This document shows, one piece after another, positions 54,254 through 62,778 of a stretch of DNA of 64,000 nucleotides. The notes under the pieces were generated by a model, which did no database searches, was not told where the DNA came from, and saw only the letters and a program-made list of their open reading frames with translations. Each line of letters starts with the position of its first letter. Position 1 is the first letter of the stretch. Source of the DNA: Chania fonticola_B (GTDB lineage: Bacteria; Pseudomonadota; Gammaproteobacteria; Enterobacterales; Enterobacteriaceae); the NCBI RefSeq assembly GCF_048537545.1, contig NZ_CP183218.1; one strand, 5' to 3'. The translations under genes were made by a program, and so were the position numbers.

Positions 54254-55033
54254 ATGAAAATGCGCATAATGTCAGGAGTGATTTTTTCGCTGATGTCGGC
54301 GGGAGCCATGGCGGAAACAATTTCATCCGGTTTTTACCTTTCCGGCAAACTCGGAGCATCACAGTTCCGTAATTCGGAGAATACGGCGAGTGAAGCGGGG
54401 ACTACGGTAGGGGCTTTGAACTGGGATATGGGTAAATCGCAGTTGGAGAATACTTCCTCTTCAGTGTTCTCGCCGTCGATTGCCGTGGGTTATCGCTTTG
54501 CGGACGACTGGCAGCAGCCTGTCAGGGCGGAGCTGGCCTTCCAGACCTTCGGTAAATCCGAGAAAGACTTCTCGTTCAAACCGTCAGCCAACGGTTATTG
54601 GAACGGGGATGCTAAAAACAACTTCGCGTTACCGGCGACAGCCGACGTTCGTCAGAAGACACGCGTCAATACATTGATGGTGAACGCCTTCTATGACTTC
54701 CCGCTGGGCAACGACATTACACCGTATGTCATGGCAGGGGTGGGGGCAGCATTCGTGCGACACAATATCGCGACCAGCAGCAATGTGGGCGGACAGGCGT
54801 TGGCCGAAGACGGCTACAGCAGCAAGAAGACCAATCTGGCCTGGGCGTTGGGAGCCGGCGTTGCCTGGGATGTGACAGAACACGTCTCGGTAGAACTGGG
54901 TTACACCTATACGGATGCGGGGGACATTACCACGCATTGGTCTGCGGCCAACGGTATCATCAAAGGGGATGGCGATGTGCATTCTAAGATGCAACTGCAT
55001 TCTCTACATACCGGTGTACGCTACCACTTTTAA
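54254..55033 (+). CDS. Outer-membrane beta-barrel protein (opacity/Ail-like porin family)
   Basis: A 259-residue protein with a signal peptide (ending AGAMA|ETISSGF) and an eight-strand barrel pattern of alternating residues, typical strands being GFYLSGKLGAS, SIAVGYRFADD, ITPYVMAGVGAAFV, VSVELGYTYTDAG and a C-terminal aromatic LHTGVRYHF. It resembles the OmpA-like/opacity transmembrane barrel group. It follows the fimbrial genes by 142 bp and may be co-regulated. An adhesion or serum-resistance role is only a family-based guess. The ATG at 54254 is preferred over TTG 54233. Confidence 0.8.
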   Translation: MKMRIMSGVIFSLMSAGAMAETISSGFYLSGKLGASQFRNSENTASEAGTTVGALNWDMGKSQLENTSSSVFSPSIAVGYRFADDWQQPVRAELAFQTFGKSEKDFSFKPSANGYWNGDAKNNFALPATADVRQKTRVNTLMVNAFYDFPLGNDITPYVMAGVGAAFVRHNIATSSNVGGQALAEDGYSSKKTNLAWALGAGVAWDVTEHVSVELGYTYTDAGDITTHWSAANGIIKGDGDVHSKMQLHSLHTGVRYHF

Positions 55034-55084
55034 CCTCATCCCACATTGAATGACGGCTGCCGATGAGGTTTTCATACCTAATGT
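55032..55084 (+). terminator. Possible terminator after the beta-barrel gene
   Basis: AACCTCATC and GATGAGGTT, a 9-bp stem with a 31-base loop, are followed by TTCAT. The long loop makes it only a fair candidate. Confidence 0.4.
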
Positions 55085-55160
55085 GACGTATTGGCACCCC
55101 TGGCGGATTGCTGTGCTGTATTTTTATGTGTTTGCCTAAATATCAGGCCAAGGGCATTCT

Positions 55161-55286
55161 ATGTGGGAGATTATTGCTGCTGGTATACTGTTTGTTTTTT
55201 CTGTTTTTTGTTTTATTAAACATTATGGAGTCGTCAGAAACCGAAGTCTGAATACATTTAATCGACACGAAAATAAAGGTAATTAA
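55161..55286 (+). CDS. Small single-span membrane protein, 41 residues
   Basis: MWEIIAAGILFVFSVFCFIK is a clean transmembrane helix, followed by a basic tail (VVRNRSLNTFNRHENKGN). AAGGG sits 6 bases before the ATG. It stands alone in the ~610-bp gap between the barrel gene and the next membrane gene. No family is known to me. The composition and ribosome site support a real gene, but the size keeps confidence low. Confidence 0.4.
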   Translation: MWEIIAAGILFVFSVFCFIKHYGVVRNRSLNTFNRHENKGN

Positions 55287-55645
55287 CCATTGGGTAACTG
55301 AGCGTGGTTATTTGTCAGGCTTTATTTTAACGATGTGTTTATCGAGCTAACCTACTTAATTACATCTATTTTTTCATGCGCGCGGCGGGTGGGTGTGACA
55401 TGTAGAAGAACGTTGTCGATAGACGAGCTGGCGTGACTTATGGGGTTATCAGGGCGAAAATTGTTTGACGCGCGCTCAGTGTTTTTACTTCTTAATTCCG
55501 CAAGCTAACACGCCAAGAGCTTTCGCCAATATATGCGCTTTTTGTGTAATGGTGGAATTTCAATTTATACGGTTGACGTTATTTCTCGATGGGTAACGTA
55601 TTACGGCAAGTGCGATGAGCAGTGAGTGATGGAGATAATGTGTTC

Positions 55646-56044
55646 ATGACATTTTTGGTGGCTCTGGCCGTACTGGTGATGTTGTGGATGGGTATCACGG
55701 CATTGCTGATTGGCGGATTGTGGATGTTACCTCCCCCACAACCCGCTCCTGCCTGGTGGCTTTGGCGATTTTTGCGCGGGGATACCGGGATGCTTGGGTC
55801 GCTGCGCATCGGGGCACTCATGATTGGTACCATGTGGTGTTCTCAGATAGCGGGGTTTTCTCTTTCGCCACTTATCCAAAACTCGTTGAGCCTGCTGCTG
55901 GGCATGGCGACTTTGGTTGCCGTGTTTAACGCAGGCCGCTGCGTTGCACTGTCTCCGACCGAAGAAGTGGTGTTTTGTGGCGCGCTGGGAGCCGCCTGGA
56001 TGGGTATGCTGGCACTGGGATGTTACTGGCTTCTTTTCCCGTGA
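55646..56044 (+). CDS. Unknown membrane protein
   Basis: A 132-residue protein with about four hydrophobic segments (MTFLVALAVLVMLWMGITALLIG, GALMIGTMWCSQIAG, SLSLLLGMATLVAVFNAG, FCGALGAAWMGMLALGCYWLLF). No family is recognised. ATG 55646 follows GGAGA at 10 bases; GTG 55640 or 55622 are alternatives. It precedes the LuxR-type regulator gene by 62 bp and is probably co-transcribed with it, so it may be a membrane partner of that regulator. Confidence 0.65.
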   Translation: MTFLVALAVLVMLWMGITALLIGGLWMLPPPQPAPAWWLWRFLRGDTGMLGSLRIGALMIGTMWCSQIAGFSLSPLIQNSLSLLLGMATLVAVFNAGRCVALSPTEEVVFCGALGAAWMGMLALGCYWLLFP

Positions 56045-56106
56045 ATGCAGGGTAACACCGCGCATGACATTGATTGCAGCGAGTCGCTCGCAAGGAGAGT
56101 AGAGAT

Positions 56107-56820
56107 ATGGCTGACCCCCAAAGCAATCGACTTTATACCTATGACTATGCGCCCGGCCTGGCTCGGTATGCATCAGCGCCTGGTGAGGCACACGGCTGGT
56201 TTGTGGCATGTGTTGATGCCTGTAGCTACGGCCGTATGGGGCTGCATTCCGCGTTAAAACATCCTCCCTTTATGAAAGGGGGGAAGCGTGTCGTCGGTGT
56301 CAGTTCGTTGGATGAGGCGCTACAGACGACGTGGCCCTATGCATTAGATAATCAGATTGTGCGGTGCCTGGTCGTGCGACTGCCGTTCCTGACCCGGGAG
56401 GCGTTAATAGCGTTGTTGCAACTGAGTGAGATGATGCCGTACGCGGCGGTGCGTTATCATCAGGTGGTGGTGCTATCACCCTTTGATGTTGCGGATGTAC
56501 AGCCCCTGCTCATCGCTATGGGAATGGCCAATGTGCGTATTGTGGACGCTCGGCTTTCTCTGCCGGCACTGTGTAGTGCGGTATTAGCCACGCCAGAGGA
56601 ATGGATGGCTGAGAGGGGTGGGATGAGTCACGAATTGACAGAACACGAACGTAGCGTATTGCGTCAAACACTGCAGTTTCGCTCTGTTCCACAACAGGCA
56701 AGAACGCGGCAAGTTAGTGTGAAGACCGTTTACAGCCAGCGGTTCAGTGCATTAATGAAACTGGGCGCGCAGGACATACGCTCTTTGTTAACTCTCCTTG
56801 CCCCGGCAAAAAAAGAATGA
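56107..56820 (+). CDS. LuxR-type regulator in the fimbrial region
   Basis: A 237-residue protein ending in a helix-turn-helix of LuxR/RcsB style (LTEHERSVLRQTLQFRSVPQQARTRQVSVKTVYSQRFSALMKLG). The N-terminal ~160 residues resemble a receiver-like fold without an obvious phospho-acceptor Asp context. AAGGAGAG lies 7 bases before ATG 56107. Its place between a fimbrial operon and a fim-type recombinase suggests control of fimbriae or of switching. That is inferred from position. Confidence 0.75.
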   Translation: MADPQSNRLYTYDYAPGLARYASAPGEAHGWFVACVDACSYGRMGLHSALKHPPFMKGGKRVVGVSSLDEALQTTWPYALDNQIVRCLVVRLPFLTREALIALLQLSEMMPYAAVRYHQVVVLSPFDVADVQPLLIAMGMANVRIVDARLSLPALCSAVLATPEEWMAERGGMSHELTEHERSVLRQTLQFRSVPQQARTRQVSVKTVYSQRFSALMKLGAQDIRSLLTLLAPAKKE

Positions 56821-56884
56821 CGAGCAAAGCCAAAGAGGGGGCGAGCACCGATGCACTCCCGACAATGTGAGAGCGGCGGTGGCG

Positions 56885-57016
56885 ATGAACCAGTGGGCAT
56901 GGTGGCTGGCATCTCTCGCTGCTGCGAGCTGCGTGGTGATGGAATTTCCGGCGCAGGATGTGGGTGACCTCCTCTCCCACTACGCACATCTTCTGATGAA
57001 GGCTTATATAAGATGA
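56885..57016 (+). CDS. Possible small membrane protein, 43 residues
   Basis: MNQWAWWLASLAAASCVVMEF could span the membrane once and is followed by an amphipathic tail. There is no clear ribosome site. It follows the LuxR-type gene by 64 bp. It is listed because it would be the second tiny membrane protein in this interval. Confidence 0.25.
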   Translation: MNQWAWWLASLAAASCVVMEFPAQDVGDLLSHYAHLLMKAYIR

Positions 57017-57038
57017 TCTGGCACTAAGGGGAATTGAA

Positions 57039-57093
57039 CGCTCCCTGCGTGTTGCCGCCTGCTGTAGGGGAAAGTGTGTGCCACGAGGGAGCG
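57039..57093. repeat. Inverted repeat CGCTCCCT / AGGGAGCG
   Basis: An 8-bp perfect inverted repeat with a 39-base spacer sits in the 262-bp gap before the second recombinase gene. It could be a terminator-like hairpin or a protein-binding site. It is too close together to bound an invertible promoter of fimS size. Nothing else is seen in this gap apart from an AT-rich promoter-like stretch just before 57279. Confidence 0.3.
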
Positions 57094-57278
57094 CGATATC
57101 GTCATGAATGCGGGTAGCTGAGCAAGATGACGACGAGAAGTTGATTTATTCATCAACGCTCTTCGATACGCGGTGAACGTCACAAATATTCGATTTCATT
57201 TCACATATCTCTTTTTAATTTGAAAATTATTGTTACGTTTCACTAAGAATATTCTTAGCTGTAGCCAAAGAGAGCGTA

Positions 57279-57866
57279 ATGATGAAGCGTAAATATTTAA
57301 CCGGGGAAGAAGTGCGTAGTCTATTGAGAACGATTTCAAAGGATAGGGTTTCGTATCGCGATTACTGTATGGTGAGTATGGCCTTTTTACATGGGCTAAG
57401 GGTGAGCGAGCTGACGGGCCTGAAAGTGACGGATTATGACCCTCTATCGAAAATAATACGTATCAAACGCTTGAAGGGAGGGTTGAGTACTAACCATCCG
57501 TTATTGCCGGAAGAGAGCGTTGCACTTGGGCGCTGGCTGGCCGAGCGCGAGACACTCCCGGGGCATCAGTCACCGTGGCTGTTTTTATCGCGGCAAGGGA
57601 AGCGCCTTTCCCGGCAGCGTTTTTATCAATTACTGCGAGAATATGGCAAACAAGCCAATCTCCCCCTACCTATCCACCCCCACATGCTGCGACATGCTTG
57701 CGGGTATAATCTTGCCGAGCGCGGTAACGATACGCGATTGATTCAGGATTACCTAGGGCACCGTAATATCCGACATACGGTTATTTATACGGCGGCCAAT
57801 GCCGAAAGGTTTAATGGAGCCTGGATGAAAGGGAGTGATGGCTCTTCGAATTCACCGTTGGTATAA
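57279..57866 (+). CDS. Second FimB/FimE-type tyrosine recombinase
   Basis: A 195-residue recombinase with the same catalytic layout as the first one: Arg41, Lys66, His135/Arg138 (HPHMLRH), His161 and Tyr170 (HTVIYT). The two proteins share most of the C-terminal half (RLIQDYLGHRNIRHTV) but diverge elsewhere. It lies 9.6 kb from the invertible element and no matching repeats were found next to it. It could act on the element at 47334 as the partner of the first recombinase, or on a switch beyond the window upstream of the second fimbrial operon. Confidence 0.88.
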   Translation: MMKRKYLTGEEVRSLLRTISKDRVSYRDYCMVSMAFLHGLRVSELTGLKVTDYDPLSKIIRIKRLKGGLSTNHPLLPEESVALGRWLAERETLPGHQSPWLFLSRQGKRLSRQRFYQLLREYGKQANLPLPIHPHMLRHACGYNLAERGNDTRLIQDYLGHRNIRHTVIYTAANAERFNGAWMKGSDGSSNSPLV

Positions 57867-58287
57867 CGCGAGTTGATATTGCCTAAAAACGTCGGAAGGT
57901 AACTTTTTTGACTTTTCGTGTTTTCTGCCAGAATGGTAGATATTGAGAATATTCTATTTTAGCAATGCAGAAAAATTCTCGGGATAAGGGCTCCTCGGGC
58001 TAGTAGCCTTTCAAATTGCATGGGAAATATCGTTGATACCGATCGCACCAAAGGTATTCATCCGGGTACGGCTCCCCGTGGTTTCAACCGGTTTATTATC
58101 AAACCATAGCTATAAAGAAGGCGAACGTGAGCAAAACACAACCATCCGGGAATTCGGGATAAATCGCTAAAGGTGTTTTTGCGTGGTTGGCATAAAAAAT
58201 CCTGCTTGTCGGTATGTCGGTGGAGATCAGCTTCAACACGCTGGACGGTTGGAATACAACCCAACCGCCAGCAGCCCCAAATGCGGC
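57867..58287. other. Gap between recombinase and second fimbrial operon
   Basis: This 421-bp stretch separates convergent genes. It contains a hairpin (58246-58267) and a few short frames without ribosome sites, and no gene I can support. No pair of long inverted repeats able to form a second switch was seen. Confidence 0.5.
58246..58267 (-). terminator. Hairpin after the second fimbrial operon
   Basis: CGGTTGG and CCAACCG form a 7-bp stem around an 8-base loop, 21 bp past the stop of the last fimbrial gene on the minus strand. There is no strong T-run. Confidence 0.35.
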
Positions 58288-59394
58288 TCAGTTAAACGTC
58301 ACCAGCATTTCTGTAGAGGCAGTGACCGCACCGAATGGCACGCTACTGCCTCCTGAACACAGTCGCCAGGTGAGCTGATTGGTCAAGGTTTTGCTGCTTT
58401 CTGCACTGGTGATACTGCCCAGTTTTATGAGGGAGTTATCAAAGCGCAAGCCGGTTGTGGCCTTGCAGTCGCCACTGCCGGTCACCCCGTTATCAATTTC
58501 CCCGGTGATATAGCCTCCCTTCTGGTTTAATGCCAGCCTCGAAGCGGTACTGTCGTACAGGCCGCTGATGGCGCGGAACTGCAGATTGATATTGGCATTT
58601 ATCTGGTTATTAGGCTGCCCGCAGGTGGCAACCAGTTGCACGGGCTTCACCGCCAGTTCCGCATTGGCCTGGGTATTGCGAATGACCGATCCGAAGTTAA
58701 TGGCTGTCGGGGTATTCACGCTACATTCCAGCGTAGAGATGCGCAGGGAAATATTGGTGGGCAATATAGAGGTAATTCTATCCCCTGAGGCAGTGCCGGA
58801 AAAGCTGCCAAAATACATGGGTGGAACTGACCCTTCTCCATCTTGTTGGGTACCGTCCGCCACCAGTACCCAGGTGCCTGAGAGCGTTGCCGTACGAGCA
58901 CCCGAACTCGAGTAAAATTCCGTATTTCTCGAACTAGCAGGGGGGAGGCACCATGCCAAGCCTGGCGGTGAGGTAATATTATTTTGTGACGTTGAGGAGC
59001 CTTCGGTTTCCGGCAGCCCAATGGTGCCAGTCAACCTCCCTTGTGAATTGTTACTTAGGGTATAGGTGGAGCTACCCGAGGCCCGAGGGATCAATCCGAC
59101 TCCGGAGACCCCGGCCAGCGGGAAGGCTAGATAGCCACCAATGTTTTTCAATTTACTTGAGTCCATGCATCGGGTCGGTATCTCAGAGACTGACAAGAGT
59201 CCGTATTTGGGATCAAGTAACGCATAATCGAGAGAACCACTTAATGTCGCGTTAAACGGCATGCCTTCCCAAAGGATCCCCGTGCCCTTGCCGATGGTGA
59301 TGGTTTCCGCCAGAACGGGGGCCGCAAGGGGCATCATTAACGCCATGCTGGCGATACCGCATGATGCGGTCTTTATTAATCGTTGTTTAATCAC
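58288..59394 (-). CDS. Fimbrial adhesin of the second operon
   Basis: A 368-residue exported protein. The signal peptide ends AAPVLA|ETITIG. The N-terminal ~215 residues form a unique domain, probably receptor-binding, with four cysteines. The C-terminal ~145 residues are a pilin domain (LECSVNTPTAINFGSVIRN, VATCGQPNN, MLVTFN at the end). It is the last gene of the operon, and its ATG overlaps the usher stop by 4 bp. The receptor is unknown. Confidence 0.82.
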   Translation of the reverse strand: MIKQRLIKTASCGIASMALMMPLAAPVLAETITIGKGTGILWEGMPFNATLSGSLDYALLDPKYGLLSVSEIPTRCMDSSKLKNIGGYLAFPLAGVSGVGLIPRASGSSTYTLSNNSQGRLTGTIGLPETEGSSTSQNNITSPPGLAWCLPPASSRNTEFYSSSGARTATLSGTWVLVADGTQQDGEGSVPPMYFGSFSGTASGDRITSILPTNISLRISTLECSVNTPTAINFGSVIRNTQANAELAVKPVQLVATCGQPNNQINANINLQFRAISGLYDSTASRLALNQKGGYITGEIDNGVTGSGDCKATTGLRFDNSLIKLGSITSAESSKTLTNQLTWRLCSGGSSVPFGAVTASTEMLVTFN

Positions 59395-61982
59395 TGTCCT
59401 TCCTCACATTGCACATTCAGCATGCGCACCGGATTGTTTGCTGATACTGCTGCCTTGCTCAGGCTGAAGTGGGCCAGGCACTGCTGTGCAGCCCCACGGC
59501 CCCACGCCGCGCGCAATTTCCCTTGTTCCGGCAACCCGCTCAGGTACACCTGGCCTGCATCACCCACGATGCCACTGTTGATCTCCGCCCCTTCCCCGGT
59601 CAGTGTCACCAACGTGCCGAAGGGTACCGGTATGCCAGCGTGGGTCAGGGTTATCAGCGCCTGATAGCCGGTACGTGGCGTAAACGTGGCCGCTACCACC
59701 GCCCCTTTGGTGGGGTAGACATTGGTGCTGCTCTGCGGCAGGTCGACATCTTCCGGCAGCGTCGACGGGTTCAGGCTCACCGTGTTGTTCTGGTAAGGAG
59801 ACAGGTACGGCACCACTGCATAACCGCGGCTGTCGGTACGGACTCCGCCGTTCATCACGCTCACCCCGGCAGCGCCCGGTGCACGAACCACTGCTACTGA
59901 ATTGCCCAGTTGCTGGCTCAGCGTCACCCCGTTGGGGTGAACTACCAGCCCCCCGTTACCACTCACATTCAGCGAGTTATAGCGGCTGCTGTGGCTGTAC
60001 CCGGCGCTGACCATGCCCTGGCTCCCCTGCCAACCCAGATTCAGGTTGCTGGTGCTACCCCCGTTGCCACTCTGGTTGTTGTTACTCCATCCCTGCATCA
60101 GGCTATAGGACAGGCGGTCTTCCGCCGCCGAGCCGCTCACCCCCACTTGTTGCCGTACACGACCTTCACTGTCGTGCGTCATCTGATAACTGGCGTAGCT
60201 GCGGTTGAGGGCGGGTTGCGCGCTGAACAGGCTGAACGGTACCTGCATATTGAACGCCAACTGGCGGTTCTGCGGCCAATCCCCGTCGGATTTTATCCGG
60301 TCAACGCTGTAGGCCAGGCCATAGCTCACGCCGTGCCAACTGCCGTTGTAACCTGCCGACAGGGTATTGTTCACCTGCTCATCGCCCCAGTAATCACTGC
60401 GCGCACCCGACAGGTACAGCGATCCAAAATCCCCCAGTTGCTGGGTTACCCGCACCTGGAAATCCGAACGCTGTCGGGCCAGTGCCCAGGGCACCTGGCC
60501 TTCACTGAGCTGATAACCGCTGTTGTTGAAGTCGGCAAAGTTGTAATAGTGCCGGGTGGAGTAACGATAAGCCGTCAGGTCCACCGAGGTGCCCGTGCTG
60601 AGCAGGCTTTTGGCATAACGTACCCGGTATGACTGGCCGCTCTGTCTTTCGTCATACATACGGGCCGATGAGAGGGTCACGTCTGCCGACATGGCGCCGA
60701 AATCCCCCAGCGAAATCCCGCTGCCCGCCACCGCCGAGGCGTATTTCTCCGCTATCAGCCCGCCGCCGTACAACGTGATGTCATGGGGCAGCCCGTAAAT
60801 CAGGGTGCCCAACGCAAAATGGGCCTCTCTGGAGCCGGTGGTGATGCCGCCGTTGTAGCGCCCAGCGGTCAGTTCGTACTTCAACCCACCCGGACGTTGC
60901 ATCACCGGCAGAGCCGAGAAGGCCTGGGTCCAGGTACGTACGCTGCCATCCGCTTCGGTCACCGTGACCGTCAGGTCTCCCCCTTGTCCGGTCTGGTACA
61001 GGTCATTAATCCGAAACGGCCCCGGGGCGACATACGCCTGGTACACCACGTTACCGTTCTGGCTGACGGTAACCCGGGCGTTGCTCTGTGCAATGCCGCT
61101 GATCACCGGGGCAAATCCCCGCAGGCTGAGCGGCAGCATGTCTTCGCTGGAGCTCAATTTCACCCCACGAAACGGAATGCTGTCGAAAACGTCATTGCCG
61201 GTGTTGTTTTCCCCAGCCAGCACATCCGAACGCCAGGCCTGGATATCGCGTTGCAGGTAGGTATTTGAGAAACGGGTTTGCTGGTTGCTTTGCCTGTCGG
61301 CATAGCCACTGCGGCTGTTATTGTAGGTGTAGGTCATGTCACTGCGCAGGCGCCAGGCCTGCCAGTTTAATCCGCTGTGCAGCCCCAGGAACAGGTTGGT
61401 CTGTTCGCTGTTGGATTGGCCCCACTGTCCGTCCTGGCGGCTGCGCCCGCCGTTGAGGGTATAGTTGAGTAAAAACGCAGTCATGCCCTGGTCCCATAGC
61501 GCAGGGTTTACCACGCTGCTGGCGTCTGGCTTCATCGCCACCTGGGGAATGCTGAGTTCTAGGCGCTGTTGCTGAAAATCAAAGTGCACTCGGGCATCAG
61601 GGATCAGGGTGGCCAGGTCACGGACTGGCTTGTCGACCGGCAATCCGCCAAAAGCGGGCAATGCGGGGGTATTGATCCCCATCTCCGCCAGGAAGGCCGG
61701 AGTCAATTCCGCGCTGACCTGGCCCTTGTCACCTGGGGTGAATACGACGCGGTATTGGCCACGCTCGCTGCGGTTGACCAACACCGTCACTAGATAAGTC
61801 CCCGGCGGGGTCTGTCCGGCGCTTTCAAACGCACTCAGGTCGGTGACGGCTTCCAGGCCACCACCCAGCGACAACAGCGCCGGGTCAAAGTAGTCGCGGC
61901 CCCAGGCTGGAGACGTGCCTGCAATCAATGCGCTGCCCACCAGGAGTGGGGAAAGCGCAAGGGCAAGAGGGTGAATTTTCAT
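59391..61982 (-). CDS. Fimbrial outer-membrane usher of the second operon
   Basis: An 863-residue FimD/PapC-family usher with a signal peptide (MKIHPLALALSPLLVGSALIAG, cleavage before RDYFDPALL). The plug-region motif GFAPVISGIAQSNARVTVSQ, the barrel strands and the C-terminal domains (KGAVVAATFTPRTGYQALI) are present, with a C-terminal Cys pair (QQCLAHF, NVQCEEGQ). It diverges strongly from the usher at 49838, so the two operons are of different origin. The ATG at 61982 with AGGAT is used; the frame to 62084 overlaps the chaperone gene and is rejected. Confidence 0.94.
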   Translation of the reverse strand: MKIHPLALALSPLLVGSALIAGTSPAWGRDYFDPALLSLGGGLEAVTDLSAFESAGQTPPGTYLVTVLVNRSERGQYRVVFTPGDKGQVSAELTPAFLAEMGINTPALPAFGGLPVDKPVRDLATLIPDARVHFDFQQQRLELSIPQVAMKPDASSVVNPALWDQGMTAFLLNYTLNGGRSRQDGQWGQSNSEQTNLFLGLHSGLNWQAWRLRSDMTYTYNNSRSGYADRQSNQQTRFSNTYLQRDIQAWRSDVLAGENNTGNDVFDSIPFRGVKLSSSEDMLPLSLRGFAPVISGIAQSNARVTVSQNGNVVYQAYVAPGPFRINDLYQTGQGGDLTVTVTEADGSVRTWTQAFSALPVMQRPGGLKYELTAGRYNGGITTGSREAHFALGTLIYGLPHDITLYGGGLIAEKYASAVAGSGISLGDFGAMSADVTLSSARMYDERQSGQSYRVRYAKSLLSTGTSVDLTAYRYSTRHYYNFADFNNSGYQLSEGQVPWALARQRSDFQVRVTQQLGDFGSLYLSGARSDYWGDEQVNNTLSAGYNGSWHGVSYGLAYSVDRIKSDGDWPQNRQLAFNMQVPFSLFSAQPALNRSYASYQMTHDSEGRVRQQVGVSGSAAEDRLSYSLMQGWSNNNQSGNGGSTSNLNLGWQGSQGMVSAGYSHSSRYNSLNVSGNGGLVVHPNGVTLSQQLGNSVAVVRAPGAAGVSVMNGGVRTDSRGYAVVPYLSPYQNNTVSLNPSTLPEDVDLPQSSTNVYPTKGAVVAATFTPRTGYQALITLTHAGIPVPFGTLVTLTGEGAEINSGIVGDAGQVYLSGLPEQGKLRAAWGRGAAQQCLAHFSLSKAAVSANNPVRMLNVQCEEGQ

Positions 61983-62043
61983 TATTATCCTATCCGTCTG
62001 AAAGAACGTGGCTCCCCGTAACGAGCCAGGAAGGGAGAAATCG

Positions 62044-62778
62044 TCAGTCCTGTTGGGCAACCGGAGTATCCCAGCCATCTTCATCGATCAGCTGCCAGCT
62101 GACTTTCCCGCTCGCGGTGGCGGGCAGGGTGTAAGACTGCTTGCCGAAAGGGGGCACCATCAGGCGCAGAGCCGGTTTGTCCAACGCCATATTCCCCACC
62201 GACAGGCGGGAGAAGGTGAGCCAGTAGGGGGTCGGGTTGGTGGCTGTCAATTGGTCGCCTGCCCGGCTGAAGGTCAGCTTCGGGGCCATGTCTGCCACAG
62301 CGCGTTTCACTAATCCCGCCGGGCGGTAAAACAGTTTGATATTGCTCACGACCGTCATCACCATCTGCTTACCGTCGGGTTGCTGAGTGGGCAGCGCCTT
62401 CATGGAGATAAAAAACACCGATTCACGGTCGTTAGGCAGCGGCATATCGTTGCGCCGGATTCGCAGCGCCAGTTCACCGTTCGCTTCCAGGCGAGCCAGC
62501 GGCGGCGTGACAATAAACGGCATCACTGGGGTGCCATGCCAGCTCAGATCGACGTCCCCGGTGGCCGGATCGACCGGGCGGATCCATGACTGCATCAGGT
62601 ACGGTGCCGGGCTTTTGTTGTAGGCGGTCAGCGTTACGCCCTGCTTTTCGCCCTCCGGGTAAATCACCCGCAGCACGTAAAAAGAAATCCCCGGCGAGGC
62701 GTTGTCCTGAGCCTGTGCCAGGCCCATTTTGTTGACCAACAGGCATAGGCCCATCAGAAGATAAATCGGGTATTTCAT
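62044..62778 (-). CDS. Fimbrial chaperone 2 of the second operon
   Basis: A 244-residue periplasmic chaperone of the PapD family. It has a signal peptide ending around GLAQA|QDNASPG, the family segments ISFYVLRVIYPEGEKQGVTLTA and RESVFFISMKALPT, and a short FGS-type F1-G1 loop. It overlaps the preceding chaperone gene by 4 bp. Having two chaperones suggests that each serves different subunits. Confidence 0.88.
   Translation of the reverse strand: MKYPIYLLMGLCLLVNKMGLAQAQDNASPGISFYVLRVIYPEGEKQGVTLTAYNKSPAPYLMQSWIRPVDPATGDVDLSWHGTPVMPFIVTPPLARLEANGELALRIRRNDMPLPNDRESVFFISMKALPTQQPDGKQMVMTVVSNIKLFYRPAGLVKRAVADMAPKLTFSRAGDQLTATNPTPYWLTFSRLSVGNMALDKPALRLMVPPFGKQSYTLPATASGKVSWQLIDEDGWDTPVAQQD

Noticed and set aside
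58058..58264. 68-residue minus-strand frame after the fimbrial adhesin
   Set aside because: No ribosome site, and low-complexity unrecognised sequence overlapping the terminator hairpin.
57867..58287. Search for a second invertible promoter beside the second recombinase
   Set aside because: Only short imperfect repeats (for example ATTGCCTAAAA versus ATTGCTAAAA about 80 bp apart) were found, too close and imperfect for a fim-type switch. The adjacent operon is also convergent, so a promoter here would not serve it.
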